Notes under the pieces: generated by a model
Seen by the model: the letters and a program-made list of their open reading frames with translations, nothing else
Told to the model about the DNA's origin: nothing
Databases searched by the model: none
NCBI GenBank assembly: GCA_946894095.1
Contig: OX335645.2
Span: 20,607,001-20,671,000 of the forward strand
DNA: 64,000 bases
Direction of reading: 5' to 3'
Origin: Incurvaria masculella
Taxonomy: Eukaryota; Arthropoda; Insecta; Lepidoptera; Incurvariidae
Translations under genes and position numbers: made by a program
Part shown: positions 1 to 10,079 of the stretch, in pieces
Layout: every line of letters begins with the position of its first letter
How positions within the stretch are numbered: the stretch's first letter is position 1

Positions 1-403
1 GTCTCCATCGTGGTGAGTCGTCCCACCTTCATTTATCCAACCCCCTAGAAGATTGTGCATTGCATGGGACCATATACCTTTTATTTTTTGCGAACCTATA
101 TAGGCCTCCCTTTTACAAACCCCATTTACAAAAACCCAGCGACCTACCCGCGCCACCACGAGTAGTTAAGAGAGTTCCTGGACAGGCCCAGATAGACTAG
201 TTGCGCCTGCAGCCGCTCCAGGCAGCTTAGCTGGGCAATGGGGCTGGCCTGTAGTTCTGGCGTAAACAGCTAAATGCTGCAGATATTACCTTTTGTTAGG
301 AAGTTTCTTAGCTAGTCCCAGTAAGAAGAGTAGCACCGGCAACCACTAACGCAGTGTAGCTCAGTGAGGCGGTTGGCCTTTAGCTTCGGCGCGTACAGCT
401 AAA

Positions 404-438
404 GGCCGCACATATTACCGTCGGTAATATGTGCGGCC
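404..438. repeat. Near-perfect inverted repeat
   Basis: GGCCGCACATATTACCG is followed after one base by its reverse complement. It sits exactly where two decayed LRR copies meet, so it records an inverted junction between them. Confidence 0.8.
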
Positions 439-564
439 TAGACCGGCCCAGGAAGACGAGTTGCACCGAGAGCCACTCCAGACAGCACAGATCGGCGACT
501 GGGCTGGCCTGTAGTGCTGGCGCGCACAGCAAAATGCCGCAGATATTACCTTATTAGATATTAC

Positions 565-610
565 TAGCTAGGAATTTCCTAACTGAATTTAGTTAGGAAA
601 TTCCTAGCTA
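565..610. repeat. Inverted repeat, 20-bp arms
   Basis: TAGCTAGGAATTTCCTAACT pairs with a nearly exact complement at 591-610 across a 6-base loop. It lies between two decayed LRR copies. Confidence 0.75.
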
Positions 611-714
611 GTCCCAGTTAGAGGAGTTGCACCGGCAACCGTTACGGCAGCGCAGCCTAGTGATGCGGTTGGCATTTATCGTCGGCGCGTAAAGGTAAAG
701 GCCGCACATATTAC

Positions 715-961
715 CGCCAGTAAGAAAGTTCCTGGACAGGCCCAGGTAGACGAGTTGCGCCGGGAGCCGCTCCAGGCAGCGCAGCTCGGCAACACAGTTG
801 GCCTGTAGCTCAAGGGCACGCAGCTGCGGTGGAAGTAACGCTGCCGACGGTGTGCGCAGATAGTTTCCGCACAAGTTCAAAAGGTGCAGCTCGGTTAATG
901 TGGATACACTTTTATCCAGTTCCGTCATCTGAAAGTACGTCAATTTCATTGAATATGTTAT
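715..961 (-). CDS. LRR gene coding exon 3 (leucine-rich repeats)
   Basis: This exon has about 82 codons. It starts in phase after exon 2 with ITYSMKLTYFQ and shows three LRR-type segments. It ends at GGCG then GTAATATG. The first bases of the following intron (GTAATATGTGCGG) reappear at the head of each decayed copy downstream, so the exon and its donor were duplicated together. Confidence 0.6.
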
Positions 962-2471
962 CTCATCTCTAAATTTAAAAGGATAGGTCTCACTCATTCG
1001 TTATTTCATTTACCTATTCTCATTTATCTTCCTGCTGCATGTTCGTTTAATCGTTTCTTTTTCTCCATTGGGTTTAAATACACTCTTGGATTTGTAATTT
1101 TTATAGACGGTTCTATTATCACGACGAAGAACTGACAAGAAACTCCACCGAAAGTCAAAATACAAGTAATTTTTTATTCTAATGGCTAAACAAACTAATA
1201 ATACAAACAAACAAACAAATGCCTTGCGCCTTCGGTAGTTGCGCCTAATTGGTTTACGTTCGGACTAGACGGAGTCGGGTCGGCGAAATGTTGTCATACA
1301 TTTTCATAATTACCTTACAGTAGATTAATCTCAGGGTATTAATAGTTTTCAAGCGCTTCTTCAACATCCGCCTGCCTCCTTTTTTCACAGCCACTTCTAT
1401 CATCTGAAGCAGATTATCGGTGATATTATTTCTATTCTCGAAGCATATCTTAGCTTCTTCTGTCCCAAATTTTTCATTGTCCCACGCTTCAAGGGGCACC
1501 AGTTCGAACTGCTCCTCTAGAGTCAAGGGAGAATCTTCTCTAAGCATGTTGCCTAGGATGCTGCTGTCGAGTTTCTGTTGAAGCGCCTGATTAAACCTGA
1601 CAGTGGGTGGGTCTTGCTTGTGGCACTGAGCCGCGTGGTGACGGAAGCCTAGCTCGCACGAATTCCAGGGTATGTCGGTTCGGATGCGCTCTTCGAAATC
1701 TGTAGGCGTAAGCAGATATTTTAGTGTGGATGAATCACAAGAACCGAATTTGTTTAATTGTTTAGTTGGCGGCCCACTTGCTTCAATAACTTCAAATAAA
1801 ATCGAATGTCTGTCTCTCTGTCCGCTTGTATTTTGAGAACCACTTATCCAATTGTGATGCAGTTTGTATAGCTCGCATAACTTGGTACTGCATATTAATT
1901 GGAGGCTATTTATAACGCTAAATTAGAGTAAAACCATGAGAGAGTAAAAATAGATGGTTTGTTTTTGGTTGGAATATAACGTAGGTAGACGGAAGCCTAA
2001 GAGGGTCGCCAGACCATGGACCGGGGACATTGAAAATAGGTATAATAAAAACCGGCCAAGTGCGAGTCGGACTCGCACACGAAGGGTTCCGTACCATCGT
2101 ACAAGATTTCACACAAAAAATCACGTTTTTTGTATGGAACCCTCCTTTAATTTATATATATTTTTTATTTTACATATTTGTTGTTATAGCGGCAAAATAA
2201 ATACACACTCTGTGAAAATTTCAGCTGTCTACCTATTACGGTTCAAGAGATACAACCCTGTGACAGACGGACGGACGGACAGCGGAGGCTTAGTAATAGG
2301 GTAAACGGTCAGCAGGACGAATCCAAAGATTTTGGAAAACAAAATCTTTGAGTGAGTTTGGGTCCTACCTGGCAAAGCATCGTCGGGTACCATGATGAGG
2401 CTCGACGCTGAGAGGTTAGGTCGCACCATCTGCATCACGTCTTTCTTGTCTGATTTTTTCTTAGGCGGCAT
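715..2471 (-). CDS. Leucine-rich-repeat protein gene, 5' part (three coding exons; continues past the left edge)
   Basis: I join three segments on the minus strand: exon 1 (2471-2369), exon 2 (1789-1314) and exon 3 (961-715). The phases fit: exon 1 leaves one base, exon 2 supplies two, and exon 2 ends between codons. Together they give about 275 residues. The N-terminus is short and basic (MPPKKKSDKKD). The middle is charged and rich in Trp, Cys and His. Exon 3 carries the repeated L-x-x-L-x-L-x-x-N pattern of leucine-rich repeats, for example LHLLNLCGN, LRALELQAN and LVYLGLSRN. LRR proteins are usually protein-interaction scaffolds, and the layout recalls LRRC43-type proteins, but I would not name it. 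The C-terminus is missing. The exon 2 acceptor is the weakest join, because the frame stays open upstream to about 1917. Confidence 0.6.
1314..1789 (-). CDS. LRR gene coding exon 2
   Basis: This is a 158-codon open frame containing DFEERIRTDIPWNSCELGF and LTLEEQFELVPLEAWDNEKF, so it looks clearly protein-like rather than a chance frame. The donor is AAG then GTAATT, between codons. I chose the acceptor at about 1790 because it restores phase with exon 1. An acceptor at 1918, preceded by a better pyrimidine tract, does not fit that phase and would need an extra exon. Confidence 0.55.
2047..2302 (+). repeat. Dispersed SINE-like repeat, family A, 3' truncated
   Basis: It begins AAAACCGGCCAAGTGCGAGT and runs through the common middle (TTGTTGTTATAGCGGCAAAA) to GACGGACGG and AGCGGAGGCTTAGTAAT. 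It then breaks off before the usual TTTGGGTACGGAACCC end. It lies in intron 1 of the LRR gene. The same family recurs at 3381, 4163, 26341 and 38895. Confidence 0.8.
2369..2471 (-). CDS. LRR gene coding exon 1
   Basis: The exon starts at the ATG at 2471 and encodes a lysine-rich N-terminus followed by DVMQMVRPNLSASSLIMVPD. It ends at a consensus donor (CAG then GTAGGA), leaving one base of the next codon. The frame runs on into intron sequence and then a dispersed repeat, which supports ending it here. Confidence 0.55.
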
Positions 2472-2713
2472 CGTTTTACTTCGACTGGCGCAGTGCTATA
2501 GGAATATTATTATCCGAATGAAATCCACTGATATAGGTGATATGTTTTGAATAGGCTGTTCATAGGATGTTTATGATATGGTATGAAAATGAGACGCAAA
2601 AGATTATTGACACTAATTTCTTCACCTCCTTGATTGACACATTAAATGTCAACATTGGCATGTGATCGTAGAAAGAGAATCTCTAGCGACTTCTCCGAAA
2701 TCTGATGTGATTC

Positions 2714-2934
2714 GCAGGTCTATTCCTGGCATTCCGTAATCAGGAATCAGGAATCCTGAGTAGCTTTTGTAGGGGTTTTCAAAGCGATTTTCTTGACGTA
2801 AATATTGTGAAACATATTTTTTTAATTAATGAAGGTTTTCCGTCGAAAAATTAGCTTTGAAAATCGCTATCAAAGCGGTTTTCTAGACTCAGGATTCCTG
2901 ATTTCTGATTACTGAATGCCAGGAATAGACCTGC
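2714..2934. mobile_element. Foldback MITE, family B (AGGAATC type), full copy
   Basis: Both ends carry GCAGGTCTATTCCTGGCATT in inverted orientation, and the inverted pairing continues inward through AGGAATCAGGAATCCTGA and the AAAGCGGTTTTC segment. It has no coding capacity. A second full copy is at 49768-49994 and a half copy at 54305-54406. Confidence 0.8.
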
Positions 2935-3380
2935 AGTACGATGAAAGATAATCTCACAGCTACTTTTTCGAACTCTTTGGATGTATAGCATGGAGATCTA
3001 TAGGAATTAAAACGAAAAGCATACAAACAAAAGTATAGACTCCTTCTTATGCGAGTGTGGCGCATGGAGTAAAGAAATTGTTGTGCGGGTATTTATTACA
3101 TAATGTCCTCAATCACATATTTTTTTTCTGCTCTTTAGATAAACCTTCTTTATATTCCATAATATTACCCTTGCATAAAATCCCTCTTTAAACCGACATC
3201 CAAACCTTTTAATGCTTTCTCATCTCGCCAGTATAAACATTTAATTCATTTTCTTAAAAAAAATTAAAGTTAAATCAAGATATATACAATAATTTTTCAT
3301 GCGATATACTTAGATGAAAAATAAATATCTTTCACATCATACTGACTATTACATAAAACTTTTGTAAAAATTTGTAAAAA
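2935..3380. other. AT-rich spacer, nothing recognised
   Basis: I see no reading frame of interest, repeat relationship or RNA signature here. Confidence 0.4.
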
Positions 3381-3709
3381 AAAACCGGCCAAGTGCAAGT
3401 CGGACTCGCAGTTTGAAGGGTTCCGTACCATCGTACCAAAAAAAATCAGGTTTTTGTATGGGGGCCCCATTTAACTTTAATTATTTTTTAATCTTACCTT
3501 ATTTGTTGTTATAGCGGCAAAATAAATACGCACTCTGTGAAATTTTCAGCTGTCTATCTGTTACGGTTACTGAGATACAGCCCTGTGACAGACGGACGGA
3601 CGGACGGACGGACGGACGGACGGACGGACGGACGGACGGACGGACGGACGGACAGCGGAGGCTTAGTAATGGGGTTCCGTTATCACCCTTTGGGTACGGA
3701 ACCCTAAAA
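3381..3709 (+). repeat. Dispersed SINE-like repeat, family A, full length, with GACG array
   Basis: The copy is complete, from AAAACCGGCCAAGTGC to TTTGGGTACGGAACCCTAAA. Its GACG tract (3591-3653) has grown to about 16 units against 3 in the copy at 2047, so this tract is unstable. Confidence 0.85.
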
Positions 3710-3911
3710 AGAAATACGAACTTAAACGAGTTACCATCTTATTCTTATTCCTAAATATACAAACGTCCACACACGTTATTTTGCGCCTGGCAGAGGGCAC
3801 CACTGTCTTTTAAGAGTTACCACATGAAAAAAAATCCCCCATCGATCGGGAAAATCAGCCTGGCGCGACTCTCTAAGAAACGTTGAAATGTATGAAAGTC
3901 AGCGATAAATC

Positions 3912-3958
3912 TATGGCGGCTAAGATGGCGGCAAAGATGGCGACCAAGATGGCGGCCA
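3912..3958 (+). repeat. Short tandem repeat of AAGATGGCGGC
   Basis: Three consecutive 12-base units, each containing AAGATGGCG, follow a shorter ATGGCGGC. The unit matches the recognition core known for YY1/Pho. Whether it binds anything is unknown. Confidence 0.6.
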
Positions 3959-4162
3959 ATCCAAATTGGCTGCGTTCAATATAGCTAAATTTGTAGGAGG
4001 GCTCACATTTAGTAGAGTTCAAAAAGCAGACTGCGACGCTCATACTATTCAGTAACGTTTTTTCTCTATAGCCACCAATGAGATAAAATGTTTATATTTC
4101 ATCCGCCCTCATCTTTTTCTTATATAAATGAAATTTTCGTCACACCCGGTCCACGAGACTAA

Positions 4163-4457
4163 TTTTAGGGTTCCGTACCCAAAGGGTGCCAACAGAACCC
4201 TATTACTAAGCCTCCGCTGTCTGTCCGTCCGTCCGTCCGTCTGTCACAGGTCTCTATCTAATGAACCGTTATAGGTAGGCAGCTGAAATTTTCACAGGGT
4301 GTGTATGTATTTTCCCGTTATAACAACAAATAGGTAAAATTAAAAAATACAAAAAAATCAAATGCCCATGCAAAATACGTGATTATTTTGCGTTAAGCCT
4401 TGTATATGGTAAGGAACCATTCGTGTGCGAATCCGACTCGCACTTGGCCGGTTTTAG
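4163..4457 (-). repeat. Dispersed SINE-like repeat, family A, full length, minus strand
   Basis: It reads TTAGGGTTCCGTACCCAAAG at the left and CACTTGGCCGGTTTT at the right, the reverse complement of the copy at 3381. It lies just upstream of the LINE at 4.6 kb. Confidence 0.85.
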
Positions 4458-4856
4458 TTTGGATATCGAATATATATCGAATAGTATGGATACAATCGGT
4501 CATCGCCGAGACTGGACGTCTATCTCTGTTCTAAACAAAATTATTCTAAATTATTTAAATACTGACATTGGAATCGGAACCCTAAACTACCTAATGTAAT
4601 GCTAATAACACTCTAAATATCTTCAAAGTGTCTTTGGACTTTGTGTCATCGGAACGAGCACACCGCGGACCCCCCGCGTACACCTCACACCCGTGAGTAA
4701 AAGAAAACACCTAATATTTTTGTCTCTCTCAAGCAACAGCGATCTGCGGCACCGAATCAAGACGACGACGCGGAGACGCGACGAACTTGTGAAACCATTT
4801 GAACTGGGAATCCTAGCAGCAGTGCCACATAGTTAGCAGTTGATTAAACCCAAAAT

Positions 4857-5777
4857 ATGTTTCGCTCTCCTAACAGATCTTGTTCCTCGGACCCTGACCT
4901 CTCTATTCGCGTCAGAGATGATGAAAGGGACCAAATAACCATGAGAAAGCGCAAGCAGCCTGAGGAAACTTTCGAAGCAAACTTTGTCGCATTTTCCAAG
5001 TCCATCGAAACCAAGCTGACGCAATGGAACGCAAACCTGGAGTCTAATTTAGCCAAAATAACAACCGATCTGCACGACCTCGTTGATAAATCACTGCTGC
5101 AAATGAAGACTCAGCACCAAGAAATCATAACCGAAGTGACCGATCTAAAAAGATCGGTCGAATTTATATCTGCGCGACAAGATGAATTGGAGAAGAAGAT
5201 GGACTCGGTCACTACATACACGAAGCGTACGGAGCTTCTCGAAAACGAAGTCGCCCAGCTCAAGCAGCAGGTTGCTCTATTACACACCGAGCAACATTCA
5301 CAGCAGCAGTGGGCCAGGAGTTTGAACCTAGAAATCGGTGGCGTAACAGAACTAAAAAGCGAAGCACTGTCAGAAATAGTGACGAAAATTGCAGCCAGCG
5401 CGGGAGTTACGGTCTCTTCGTCCGACATTGAATATACGAGCAGGGTACAACCTCGTCAACCCGTCGCAGGACGCCCTAAATCAATCATTGTCAAGCTGAA
5501 AAGCCGCATCATCAAGGATAGTATCATCTCCGGTCTGCGCAAGCGCCGAGGTATCACCACCCGTGACATCGGTTTTCAGGGAAACGAACAACGAATTTTT
5601 GTCAACGAGCACCTCTCCAACTACAATAAAATGCTTTCTAAACGCTGCAGAGAACAGGCGAAGTTAAAGCAGTATCAATTTGTATGGACAAAAAACTGCA
5701 GAATTTTTGTCAGAAAAAACGAGGCATCGAACCCGCTTTGGGTAAAAAACGAGGAAGATCTGAAGAAAATAGTCTGA
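4857..5777 (+). CDS. Retrotransposon ORF1 (coiled-coil nucleic-acid-binding protein)
   Basis: This is an intact 306-residue frame. Residues 1-35 are basic and serine-rich. About 40-150 form a long coiled coil with heptads such as RTELLENEVAQLKQQVALL. About 150-300 form a C-terminal domain with RSLNLEIGGV, GRPKSIIVKLKSR, FVNEHLS and a run of lysines and arginines. This arrangement matches ORF1 proteins of insect non-LTR elements whose C-terminal domain is related to the baculovirus FP/Transposase_22 type. Its known role is binding element RNA as a chaperone. The frame has no stops or shifts, so the copy is either young or preserved. A second ATG at 4941 is possible, but the upstream one gives the fuller N-terminus. 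Confidence 0.8.
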   Translation: MFRSPNRSCSSDPDLSIRVRDDERDQITMRKRKQPEETFEANFVAFSKSIETKLTQWNANLESNLAKITTDLHDLVDKSLLQMKTQHQEIITEVTDLKRSVEFISARQDELEKKMDSVTTYTKRTELLENEVAQLKQQVALLHTEQHSQQQWARSLNLEIGGVTELKSEALSEIVTKIAASAGVTVSSSDIEYTSRVQPRQPVAGRPKSIIVKLKSRIIKDSIISGLRKRRGITTRDIGFQGNEQRIFVNEHLSNYNKMLSKRCREQAKLKQYQFVWTKNCRIFVRKNEASNPLWVKNEEDLKKIV

Positions 5778-6203
5778 TAAATCACCAATTAGTAGTTGTT
5801 ACTAACATAAATATTAATTTCTGTTTACTGTCACTGCTTCACGAAATTTACATTCAAACATATATTACATTCTACACCTTAACATTCATCTCACAGACCG
5901 TTCAAGTCACAATACATCCAATACATTACAAAATTGCTTTTGGAAACTACCCACTTCACTTGTACAGCAATAAAATTAAAAATGTTACTACACTAAACAA
6001 CATGATACACACAAAGCATAATAAAATCTGCCTCTTATCTATACTAATTTACACAAATTTTAATATTAACTTTCGTAAAACGCGTGACTTGTCACGAAGT
6101 CAAACACATGCTCCATTCTTTCAATATAATTCTGTCAATTTAATTCTGAAGATAAAATATAATAGGTTCGCTAAATAAATCTCATAGAATAACTTCTTCG
6201 CCT
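5778..6203 (+). other. Spacer between ORF1 and the endonuclease frame
   Basis: This is AT-rich sequence with no recognisable domain. Many related elements have overlapping or closely spaced ORFs, so this gap may hold a decayed start of ORF2. Confidence 0.4.
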
Positions 6204-7271
6204 TTGAAATTATACTATCAAAACGTTAGAGGACTCAGGACAAAATGTTTAGACCTGTATAGAGGAATACTAAAAAACGATTTCGACATTTTAATTTTCA
6301 CCGAAACTTGGTTGCATGACGGTATATTAGATGGGGAATTGGGTGATGCGAGGTATGATATTTTCCGCTGTGATCGCGATCTTATCTCCACCGGTAAGAC
6401 CACTGTAGGTGGCGTAATGATAATGGTTCGAAGAGAGCTCGGTGCCGCGGCGTGCAGGGAATGGGTCGGCGCGGGCTCGAGCGGCGAGCGGCCATCCGCC
6501 GCCACCCCCGCCGAGTTGCTGTGGGTGAGCGTGCCGGCGGCGGCAGCGGCGGCGGGGGCGAGCGCGCACTCGGCCCGCTCCCGAGGGCTGCACCTGCTTG
6601 TGACGTATGTACCTCCTCAGCCCAGCAAACAACTTTCGTGTATTACTGATATTGTAGACAGTACTTTAGCGGTCACTTCGTCCCAACCGGAAGATAACTT
6701 CATTGTTATAGGGGATTTTAACTTACCTTGCATCACCTGGGACAAGCGGACAGGTCCGACAGTTCTTAGACGTGGACCACTTGAGTTACAGGAATCAGCT
6801 GACCAACTTATTTATAATTTTAATCTGGCAGGCTTCTCCCAATTCAACTTTTTAACTAACTCATGCAATAATGTGTTAGATTTAGTATTTTGTAATTCAA
6901 ATCTCCAAGTCAGTCGGTGTACTGATCCCATAATCAAAGAAGACTTGTACCATCCCTCGCTTATCATCGAACCAACAGATATAAATATTGCACCTTTGAT
7001 TGAATTATCCCAACCTAAATACCGTTTTTACAAAGGTGACTACCAAGCTATTAATGCATCATTATCAAGCATCGACTGGACTGCACTTCTCCAATCAGGG
7101 GACGTTAATGAAGCATTAGAATTGTTTTATGAAAATCTTTATAAAATTATTAACGTTCATGTACCTAAGTCCTCTAAAACAAATAATCATCACTTTCCAG
7201 CGTGGTACAATAGGGCGTTGATTACCTACCTTTTTCGGATTGTATTAACCTTCTCTTGTAGAACAAGATAG
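6204..7271 (+). CDS. Retrotransposon APE-type endonuclease, truncated ORF2
   Basis: The 355-residue frame shows the AP-endonuclease motifs in order: QNVRGLRTK (residue 6), FTETWL (32), VTYVPPQP (133), IGDFNLP (167), NVLDLVFCNS (223) and DLYHPSLII (247). The expected catalytic Asn, Glu, Asp and His are all present. In non-LTR elements this domain nicks target DNA before reverse transcription. A full ORF2 would continue for 500-600 residues with the RT, but here it ends at FSCRTR. An alanine- and glycine-rich segment (about residues 78-128) interrupts the domain between the ETWL and YVPP motifs and differs sharply in GC content. Confidence 0.8.
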   Translation: MKLYYQNVRGLRTKCLDLYRGILKNDFDILIFTETWLHDGILDGELGDARYDIFRCDRDLISTGKTTVGGVMIMVRRELGAAACREWVGAGSSGERPSAATPAELLWVSVPAAAAAAGASAHSARSRGLHLLVTYVPPQPSKQLSCITDIVDSTLAVTSSQPEDNFIVIGDFNLPCITWDKRTGPTVLRRGPLELQESADQLIYNFNLAGFSQFNFLTNSCNNVLDLVFCNSNLQVSRCTDPIIKEDLYHPSLIIEPTDINIAPLIELSQPKYRFYKGDYQAINASLSSIDWTALLQSGDVNEALELFYENLYKIINVHVPKSSKTNNHHFPAWYNRALITYLFRIVLTFSCRTR

Positions 7272-7436
7272 ACTTTATGTAAAATATGTTTAATTTAGGA
7301 AAACCTATTACTGGCCTTAGCTTAAGCTTATATTATTTTGTATCAAAGTGTAACTTGTAATCGCTGTTGGTTTTCTAAATAAATAAATAATAAATAAATA
7401 CATAAATAATAATGAATGTGGCATGGATCCTTTTCT

Positions 7437-7600
7437 TTCCCAATGTAAGAATGCATTCAGATTCAGATTCAGAGATAATTTATTTGCCTAGTCAGTTGTA
7501 TGTACAGGGGCTCACCCGTGGGCGAGTGTGTCAGCTTTACATTATACAAGGGTGTCTTACAACTAGAATGTAACGTGTATAGCGTGTCTGATACTAAATG
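7437..7600 (-). repeat. Probable LINE 3' end, minus strand
   Basis: ATTCAGATTCAGATTCAGAG is followed by GATAATTTATTTGCC, which read in reverse is a polyadenylation-type end with a short repeated tail. No ORF remains. Confidence 0.4.
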
Positions 7601-7873
7601 TGGAGTGCACCGTCTCTGGCCAGTGAAAATTTTAAATCTACAATATATCTGTCCTTATTTTTGCCCGAAGAAGAAGGAAGATATAATATAAGAATGAATT
7701 GCATTATCTTTGGATGCACAGAACAATTAGGAGGTAAGAATTGTGAAGTGGGCGGAACTCGCGCGCCGGTCTTTAGCGGGGACCCGCGCACTTCATACGC
7801 ACATGATTCACTCCTCTGCGGCGTTCCTGTGCATTAACTTATCCGTGATACAATCTAAAATTTAAAAGGAGTA

Positions 7874-7953
7874 ATGCCGTACTGTGCCATAATAACGTGT
7901 AAACGCGACAGCCGGGTGCACAACCTTCATAATGGCGGAGTTTCATATCACCG
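7874..7953 (+). CDS. Possible first exon of a THAP-domain protein
   Basis: The frame reads MPYCAIITCKRDSR then GGVSYHR and ends at a donor-like CACCG/GTTAGT. THAP zinc-finger domains begin with Met-x-x-Cys, a second Cys 2-4 residues later, then a G-V-S-x-H-R-F-P stretch, which this matches up to the exon end. The remaining zinc ligands (Cys and His) would lie in a later exon, which I could not find. It may be a live first exon, a remnant of a THAP-bearing DNA transposon, or chance. A second ATG with C-x4-C and a strong donor (GAG/GTAAGA) lies at 7694-7734. Confidence 0.35.
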
Positions 7954-8163
7954 GTTAGTTTCATTTACATGTATAGCGATCAAACTTACAACAAAAACAC
8001 TACGAAACAATATGGCGTCGCGGCGTCTCGCTTTGCTTGCCGGGTCATGTTTCGCTACTCTGTTAGTGACTGCGTGCGTGTAAGGCGCTCGGCCGTGTTC
8101 GAAAGTGACGTAACATTTGATTGCAAACAGTATTGGAATTCCAACATAGATCCATTACGTTAA

Positions 8164-9600
8164 GGTTCATATTAACTGAACAAATGTGGATTTGTTGTTT
8201 GGTTATTAATTAAGAAGGGATAGCCAATTGCGACGGTTATACATCCGCGAAGCAAAAAGGTCTTAAGTAAAACGGTAACAGCGGTCCTGGAACAAATTTA
8301 CAAACGTTTCACTTCCTGCCTACTCAATATTCCGTGTTTGGATGCATGGCAAAACTCGCAGACTGAGGGATAAAATTAATTGCTTTTCCAAAAATTTAAA
8401 CCAAACAAAAAAAGTCAATAATATTGGCAGCAACGAAGCGCCATGATGTATTTTCCGTTATGTTGGCACTGAAATTTTGAAGGTTCATGTTTCAAAACCT
8501 TGTATGGGAGTCCCGTCTCTTCAAGCGAAGCGTTTACATACTCTTTGGGGAAAATATTTACAGCCTGCTGTCAGAAAAAATATTGAGGAAATGAAAATTA
8601 CTATTTTAGATAAATAGTACTATTCAAAATATAACTAAATTTGTTATTTCATCATTTTAATAAAAAATTTAAAAATGAATAATAATTATTAACAAAATAA
8701 TTCAATTCAGAGTAAAAAGCGTGAGGTGAATTTTACTACTTTTCATAACTCTCCTCTCATAGATAGTTGCCAATAGAATGATTGTTACATTTACTTTATC
8801 AAGCATCATTCTAAGTACTCACGGTATCATTCGTTTTGGATTAGTAATAAAACATCATCGGAATATTTATAGAACACGTTAAAATTGGCAAAATATACCT
8901 ACACCACGGAAGTAACACGAGGGCAAAATACAGCCCCTTGTGCATATTGCAAATTTTTCAATACCACGTGAAAACTGGCGGCAGAGGCAATGATACAAGA
9001 TGCACATGTTCACAGGGGGGAGCGAGAGAGGGGTCTAAAAGTGGCCGAATATCAGTTACGTGGTATGGGAACGTTCCATAAGTGCTGGAATAATAATCCA
9101 TCGCCACCAATAATATAAGGGCAACTAAGCATGGAGTGTCGCTACGTTTAGCACACCTGATCACAAAACTCACACACTCGTGGAGAATATTATCGTCCAT
9201 TATTTTAGTTGAAGGATGGTTAAATAAGTAACACGGCTTATAATTTACGAATGTTCGAAGATTGCTTTACTCTACACTGCCGTATTAATGCATTATCACA
9301 TTTCAACACAAAGTGGAATGGAGATGGAGTACTAGGTAATAGCAGTTTCTAAAGATTTACAAATTGGTCATGTGATAACATTTAAAAAAAATTACATGTA
9401 TTAAAACAATGACGTTGTTAAACTTTGCAGTTATGGTTCAAATTAAATGACCCTCTCTTGAATGGTAAAAACCCCAAATTATGCAAAGGAAGATTAATGG
9501 ATATGAGTGGATATGTTGAAAGATCTATTAACTATTCAATTGCTCTTAGAATCTGATTTAACATGAAGTTTTCCGGACTTTTTCTCAAAGAATTCGACAA
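8164..9600. other. AT-rich spacer, nothing recognised
   Basis: There are no convincing frames, RNA genes or recognisable repeats. Confidence 0.4.
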
Positions 9601-10079
9601 TTCGAGGTTATTTATTCCCGGTTTGCGACTGAAGCCTTGCTCCATCTGTGGACAATACATGGCATTAAACGCGTGCAATGCTCGAGTGCGCGTACAGACG
9701 CGCCGTCTGGCGGCAGCGCGGCGAAATCACCATTGAATTCCATGAGCTGCGAAGCGAGGCGTGAGAGATTTGTCGCACTCAGGCGAGCGGAAGAACGACT
9801 TATCGTTAGCATGTGTGGGAAAAATAACACGTGTTTCCATTGGGCGGGCTATCGTCCTCTGCTAACAATGGTAAACGTGTGACAGTAAGTTATTTCCATT
9901 CAACTTTTTCGCATATGGCAACATTAACCTGTCCTTCACGTGTGTGCTAGTTCGAATTAATCCAGTAGATGGAGTAACCATTCGCCGTCAACTCTGATCA
10001 AAGTGCAATATTTTCTCATGAAAATTAATTCACATGATATAGCAAAAATGTACATAAGTAACTCTCTCGCTAGCATAGC

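Larger units (their letters stand above)
150..712 (-). pseudogene. Decayed tandem copies of the LRR exon
   Basis: Read on the minus strand, four blocks of roughly 130-165 bp follow exon 3. Each starts near GGTAATAT and then resembles the last third of exon 3. Two (about 550-440 and 290-165) keep residues such as LQASPVADL and QLVYLGLSRN. The other two (about 715-600 and 420-300) are more diverged and read through LRCRNGCR-like sequence to a stop. The block nearest the window edge stays open to a donor-like GCGG/GTAGGT near 141 and could be a genuine exon. The rest lack good acceptors. Confidence 0.5.
4625..7410 (+). mobile_element. Non-LTR retrotransposon with ORF1 and endonuclease, reverse transcriptase deleted
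   Basis: The order is leader, ORF1 (4857-5777), endonuclease frame (6204-7271), a short 3' tail and an AAATAAATAAAT end. The reverse transcriptase expected after the endonuclease is absent: the frame leaves the family sequence at about 7220 and stops 50 bases later. The 3' end is in place, so the loss is an internal deletion and not 5' truncation. The left boundary is approximate. Confidence 0.75.

Noticed and set aside
1954..2304. 116-codon plus-strand frame
   Set aside because: It lies almost wholly in a dispersed repeat (family A) that gives similar chance frames at 26.3-26.7 kb.
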